Assembly (NCBI GenBank): GCA_017590115.1
Contig: JAGGNK010008337.1
Span: 3,413,912 to 3,477,911, forward strand
From: Montifringilla adamsi
Taxonomy: Eukaryota > Chordata > Aves > Passeriformes > Passeridae
Direction: 5' to 3'
Length of the DNA stretch: 64,000 bases
Shown: piece after piece, positions 59,101 through 64,000 of the stretch
Layout of the letters: each line of letters opens with the position of its first letter
How positions within the stretch are numbered: position 1 is the first letter of the stretch
Position numbers and translations under genes: made by a program
The notes under the pieces: model-generated
Seen by the model: only the letters and a program-made list of their open reading frames with translations
The model's database searches: none
What the model was told of the DNA's origin: nothing

Positions 59101-60339
59101 AAAAGCTGAGTACTATCCTTCCATCAAAAATATAATGCTTCTGTGTATAGAGTCTTCCTGGAGCCATCTCCCTGTGTAATAAAGATGCACTGGAGAGATT
59201 CATTTCAGTGCTTCATTTGGAGGCCTGGACTGTTCTGTGTAGGGTGCAGCTGTTTGGTTTACTACAGTACATTCCAGACTTGCTTTAACTGCTGGATGGA
59301 GACTGGATTGCCAATATTTAAGGTATTATATAGACCTAGCAGTGAAACTGTGAATTCCTGAGCAAGCCAGGGAGTGGGCATTAGGACAAGTTACAGCAGT
59401 AATCTCTCAAAGTTGCAAATAGGGTGTGAGAGGTTGTAAGAAAGCCATAAACTGTTCCTTCCGTGCTGGGCCACTCAGAGAACTTGTGGCCCCCTGAGCA
59501 GGAGCTTGCAATAGTTCTCATTTACTGACATTCCAGTTCCATCTTGATGCCTAAGGAGGGAGGGGAGAAGAGAGTTGGGCTTTCTGTCAGCTGCTGTGCC
59601 AGTGCTCTGCTGTTAGCTGGGTGGGACATGACATTCAGCTTCTCTTCCCATCCTCAGTAATATATGGATCAGATTTACTCACCCTTTAGGTATTATTAGG
59701 ATTATTTTTCAGTACTGTTTGATGTGCAGAGTTGAAAAAGACAGCTCAGTTGTACAGCATCAGTGTTCTAGAACTCACCAGGAAATGCCTTTCTAGATAT
59801 ATTCACTCCAAAATTCACGTGGCTTCATTCACTCCAAATGGAGTTACTTCTACTGCTCCACAACTTGTTTGTACCACAAACCAAAGCATGATAAGGGGAG
59901 ACAATCAGGAACTTTGTTTTGAAGGTATAACCCAAATACTGGTGGAGATGCATCCCTAGTTCAGAAGGAAACAAGGAGAAGCAAGAACAGGTCCAGATCC
60001 AAGAATTACTATTAAACCATCATCTCCAGACAGGAGAGCCTGTGAGTTGCACATGATGATAAAAAGACTGTGGTTATAAAGATTTTGGATGAAATATCTG
60101 ATTTCTCTGTGCATTAGGGTGTAATGTACTATATTAGTTTCTTTACTGGGGATTTGATTCCTTAGATGATACATAAATTTTTGTGATACAGCACATCTAA
60201 TGAAGGCTTTTACATTGGTCATGGAATTAATTGTATCATATATACAAGTAACAGTTCAAAGGAGTAAATTAATACTGTGTAAAAGTTCAAGACTATTTAT
60301 ATTTCACTTTGTTAACTACAATTTCATAAAACTGTGTAA

Positions 60340-60470
60340 GTTAGGCCAAGAAAAATCTCTTGAGGTCATCTGTTCCAAGACCAGTACAAAAAACAGGACC
60401 AGTTCTGAAGCTTTATTAGTCTTCAAAGCTCAATCAGATTGCTCAAGGCCAGTGATTTGAACGCTGCAAC
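60340..60470 (-). mobile_element. Old CR1 LINE fragment
   Basis: Segments cttgaggtcatctgttccaa and aatcagattgctcaaggcc match the CR1 3' region in reverse complement (gaggtcatctagtccaacc and gcaggttgctcaggacc in typical copies). The intervening bases are diverged. This is assigned by eye. Confidence 0.5.
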
Positions 60471-62126
60471 AGTTTGTTATTGAATGTCTGGCAATTTTAT
60501 AACAATTTACATTTTTCCTGATTGCTTTCATCTGCACTAATAACAGATGTATGTTATGGTGGCATCCACAGGTCTTTGTTAGGGCTGGATCTTTCCTAGA
60601 GCAAACATGGCAGAAACATGGAGGTGGATGTGTCAGCTATTTAGAATGTAGTTTATGATCATTAGGCAGGGATGTTTCATGGTAGTAGAAACCATCTTTC
60701 TGTTACTTTTTTTGTGCATCACCTTATAGACAATCTCTACATTCTGGATTCATGATTCATCTGCACGTGCTAATGAATGAATACAAAAATTTAGTGCCAG
60801 AGGCAGTAGGTGTTGAGGGGATGTTTGTCTGACAGTCTTTTTTTTTGTGCTTATAAATTTTGCTCCCATGGAAAAGCAAAGCCGTTATTAACTGAGGCCA
60901 CCTTGTCATGGAATTGCTGAGTAGGAGAAAGTTGGGCTGAATGTTTCCTTAGACACTGCCATGTGTTTGAGGGTCAGTATGGAGCTGTGATGGCCATTCT
61001 GTGGCTCTCTGTCCATAATTCTGGCAGATCTGGACATTTCTTTGAGGTCTCCCATACATTTTGAAGTGCAGGAATGAAGCAGAAATGTTTGATGTGTGAG
61101 GTCAAAGGGGACTTGAGTAGTCAGATACTCAGAAGAGAGTCCAAATGGCAGCAACATTCCCAAAAATGAGGAGATTAGATGAGAATGGAGAGAGTTGGCA
61201 GCAAGGGAGCAAAGGAGAGCTCATTGTAGTTTATACAGACAATGTAAATCACAAGAGGTATCATCACGAGTGTGTGGATTACACAACTCTCTCCTGGGCA
61301 GGGTTGACATAGAGAGCAGATGTTCAAGGCTTTGTGTTGTTCACCTTGCAGCCAGGGTCACAGAGTAGCCTGGGGGAGGTACCCACAGTGGGTTGTGTAG
61401 GAAGAGGCTTGCTGCTGGCATTGGGAACAGACAAATTTGGGAAGCAGATGTTGTTTAGACTGTCTTGGAATTCTTCAGTGGTGCAGGGAACTTTCCAGCA
61501 GCATTACCAGTGGTGCACAGACCCTCGTGCTGACTACACTGTTTGCTACTGTGTCAAGCTCCACCTAGAAGATTTCACCAAGAGGATAAAAGAGACTCCA
61601 AAATTAAGCACAGTGACTGAAATAACTAGAAATTCAGCTGAGATGACTGTAATTTTTCTACTTGTCTGAGATGAAACTGCCTCGTGTAAGTGTCTGTGCC
61701 TGACATTGTCATTACATCACTACAATGACCTACTGTAATTGAGTGGTTCATCAGATCGAGCTTTTATGGAAAGTAGATTGCCATGGGAAGGCATTTGAGG
61801 AAATCCCTTAAGGATATAAATATCACTTGCAGGAATCCAGAGGCATGTCTTTAGGAAAAGAAAAAAGTTTTCCTTCCATAAATCTGAGTCATCATATGCT
61901 ACTACTTTTTATATAAATAATGAAGCAGCTGTTTAGCGTAACCATTGAAAGCTTGGACTAACTTTGTTTATGCACACCAAACCCCAGACAGTCTCCAGAG
62001 ACATCCTTCCCCTTGATTATGGCTCTCTTCTCTGTTCTGCTACTTCCTCTGAGTAAATGTCAACAAGAAATTAATCAAGGGGTCATTAAGCTCTAATAAT
62101 CTATCCTAGTCCATCCCCTTGTTCAC

Positions 62127-62350
62127 ACAGAATCATTGAGGTTGGAAAAGACCCTTAAGATCATCAAGTCTGACCATTCCCAAGGCACTGCCAAGTTCAC
62201 TGCTAAACCACATCCCTGACATCCACATTTACAGGGTCTGTCAAATCCCTCCAGGGATAGTGAATCCACCACTACCAGGGCAGTGCTTGAAAATCCTTTC
62301 AGTGATGAAATTTTCTCCAATATCCACCTCCCCTGGTGCAGCCTAGATCT
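62127..62350 (-). mobile_element. CR1 LINE 3' fragment
   Basis: Read on the + strand this has the hallmark reverse-complement CR1 3' end: agaatcattgaggttggaaa, agaccc, then kagatcatcaagtc-type sequence, cactgccaagttcactgcta and ctccagggatagtgaatcca. The element is therefore in minus orientation and 5'-truncated, as most CR1 copies are. Divergence is moderate. It carries no usable ORF. Confidence 0.88.
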
Positions 62351-64000
62351 CGTCCAATCTGGATTGAAAAGTACAGTCTTGCACTTTCTCTGTGTTAAAG
62401 AGCTGACCCTACTCTTTCAGAGTGAAGGGCACCTGAATCCCAATGAGAGGGACAATATGCATAAAGAAAATGGACTTACATTCCCTATTCTAATAAGTGG
62501 CAGAAAATCTATAAAGAAGCTCTTTGTAAATGCATTCCCAAGGCGAGTAAAGGAGCAATAATGCAGCCAAGGTAAATGTTACCCTCACAGCAGAGGAACC
62601 TGCAGAGTACTAACATCAGAGAAGGGCTATGTGTACTGGGCAGTATGCTAGGAACATATGGATAAGGAGCACCACAGCCAAAAAAAGGCCATTCCAGATG
62701 AATTTCAAGTCCTAGGAAGCAAATCTTTACCTCAGCATTCCAAAACTGGGGTGACTTTAAAATGTCTTGAAACTATTTTGGTTTGCTTTGTGTGCTGACT
62801 ATTAAATATGAAGTATTGGAAGATTTGCAGGGGTCTTGTGAAATGAATGTCTTTCTTCCCAACTATAAAAGTAATCTTTGTTTCAAGTCAATTCCTGTCA
62901 GCTCTTCCATCCTACCAAGTTTTGACAGGCCACAAATTTGGCCCCATTAAGGAGGTTGGGTGTGGACATTAGAGGGTTTTATAGCTTGTGATTATTAGAA
63001 TGGATGATCACACTGGCTGTCACCACCTTCACATCTCTCTGGAATTTCTAGACCTTTCAACTGTACACATTGTATTGTTAATCAGAAATATGCATTGTTT
63101 TTGGGTTCACAGCAGTTGTGCTCTGTCATTTAACATAATTTTGTAATCCAAAAAGAAATCAGTTCAGTCTGTATTGCTGCCCTGCAGAATGTAGTTGTTC
63201 CCTACAATAGGATGAATTGGAATTGCTTAATTTTCACTTTCTTTCTAAGTTCTCAAGGTTTCCCTCAAGCTATCAATGATCTTGTCATTCTCTAGCTCTC
63301 ATGTGCTTTGTTCCTTGACTCTATAGTGGAGTTTCACTGTGGCTTTTAAATCTCTTTTTTAATAGCTAAATGCACAAGGGAGTGAAGTTCATTTCTAGTT
63401 CTTGTGAGGTATTTATTGTCCCCAGTTATTCTGTACTATTACAGGCTTAATTTTTTGGCAAAAGGAAGAGTAAGGCAGTTCCAAACACAGTCTGAGCACA
63501 CCCCAATACTGTCATGCTTTTGTATTTGTCTAATGCAAGGCTTTAATTTTATCAGTGTTCCTGTGCATGCTTCCTGATTAAATGAGAGTGAGTGCTTGGT
63601 AACTGCCCAGATCACCTTTGATCTCTTTTGAGAGCGGCCTCTCTGGAGGCTCCTGGCAGCACTGAGCAAAAACTTGGTGTCAGCCCATAGCAGAGAAGTT
63701 GCCTTGCCCTGTGGAAACCCTCCTGCTCCCATGGCTTTGCTCATCTCCTTTAGCAAGCAGCTGCTGTCAGTGCAGAGAGCCTTAATGGAGCTGTGCCTGG
63801 GATTGCTGATGAGCTCCACCAGGGTCTGCACTGCAGCTCTCCAAGGAATTGGCTTCCACAGTTGAGCTGTGTGTCCTTCTGGAGCCACGCTGCCCTCGGT
63901 GACACAGCGGCTGTGTGGCGCTGTAATGCAGCACTCCGAGGAAGGGTGGTGGGAAAGTCATTATCATTTCAGTTGGGAAAGGCAGAACTCAAGTGTCTGA

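Larger units (their letters stand above)
51700..64000. other. Intergenic region upstream of VRK2
   Basis: A 12.3-kb AT-rich region without any supported gene. It contains the T/G tract at 53.1 kb and CR1 remnants at 60.34 and 62.13 kb. The ORFs present are short and lack splice support or family similarity. Homeodomain-type TAATTA/ATTA motifs cluster near 54.7-54.9 and 58.1-58.4 kb. Confidence 0.7.

Noticed and set aside
63439..63888. 149-codon minus-strand ORF at the right edge
   Set aside because: The opposite strand is also open here, no splice sites frame it well, and no family is recognised.

Overview
This window is vertebrate genomic DNA and almost certainly avian. It is AT-rich with long introns. 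It carries 3' fragments of CR1 LINE elements and a solo LTR of a type widespread in birds. The two genes are recognisable but diverged orthologues of human FANCL and VRK2. I cannot name the species; a neoavian bird is my inference.

Layout. The left 13 kb holds the last nine coding exons of FANCL on the + strand (1007 to the stop at 12999). They encode about 250 residues: the rest of the UBC-RWD region and the complete C-terminal RING. The 5' exons lie upstream of the window. From 13060 to 51037 on the - strand lies a complete VRK2 coding sequence in 13 coding exons. Spliced by eye it gives 532 codons plus a stop. All phases agree and all introns are GT-AG. It encodes an intact VRK-type kinase domain followed by a fast-evolving linker and a C-terminal hydrophobic tail anchor. 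The VRK2 start sits at the edge of a CpG island (about 51.12-51.66 kb) with ETS-, E2F/YY1- and Sp1-like motifs. From 51.7 to 64 kb I see no supported gene, only intergenic sequence with two CR1 remnants.

The two genes converge tail to tail with only 60 bp between their stop codons. The nearest usable poly(A) signals lie beyond the partner's last coding exon on both sides, so the 3' UTRs should overlap as natural antisense. This arrangement resembles the human locus. FANCL is the E3 ligase of the Fanconi anaemia core complex (FANCD2/FANCI monoubiquitination). VRK2 is an ER/nuclear-envelope-anchored Ser/Thr kinase. The pairing is positional and does not imply a shared pathway.

The most notable structure is a nearly perfect tandem duplication of 1,486 bp (13395-14880 and 14881-16366) inside the last VRK2 intron. 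It also duplicates the candidate FANCL poly(A) signal. It is either a very recent segmental duplication or an assembly artefact. Other points of interest are an exon-like minus-strand ORF inside a FANCL intron (6971-7161), a near-perfect 16-bp-arm hairpin at 36.6 kb, a second palindrome at 44.4 kb, a promoter G-quadruplex motif, and the solo LTR in the sense orientation inside VRK2. I found no CRISPR array, phage, bacterial-type system or tRNA/rRNA gene.
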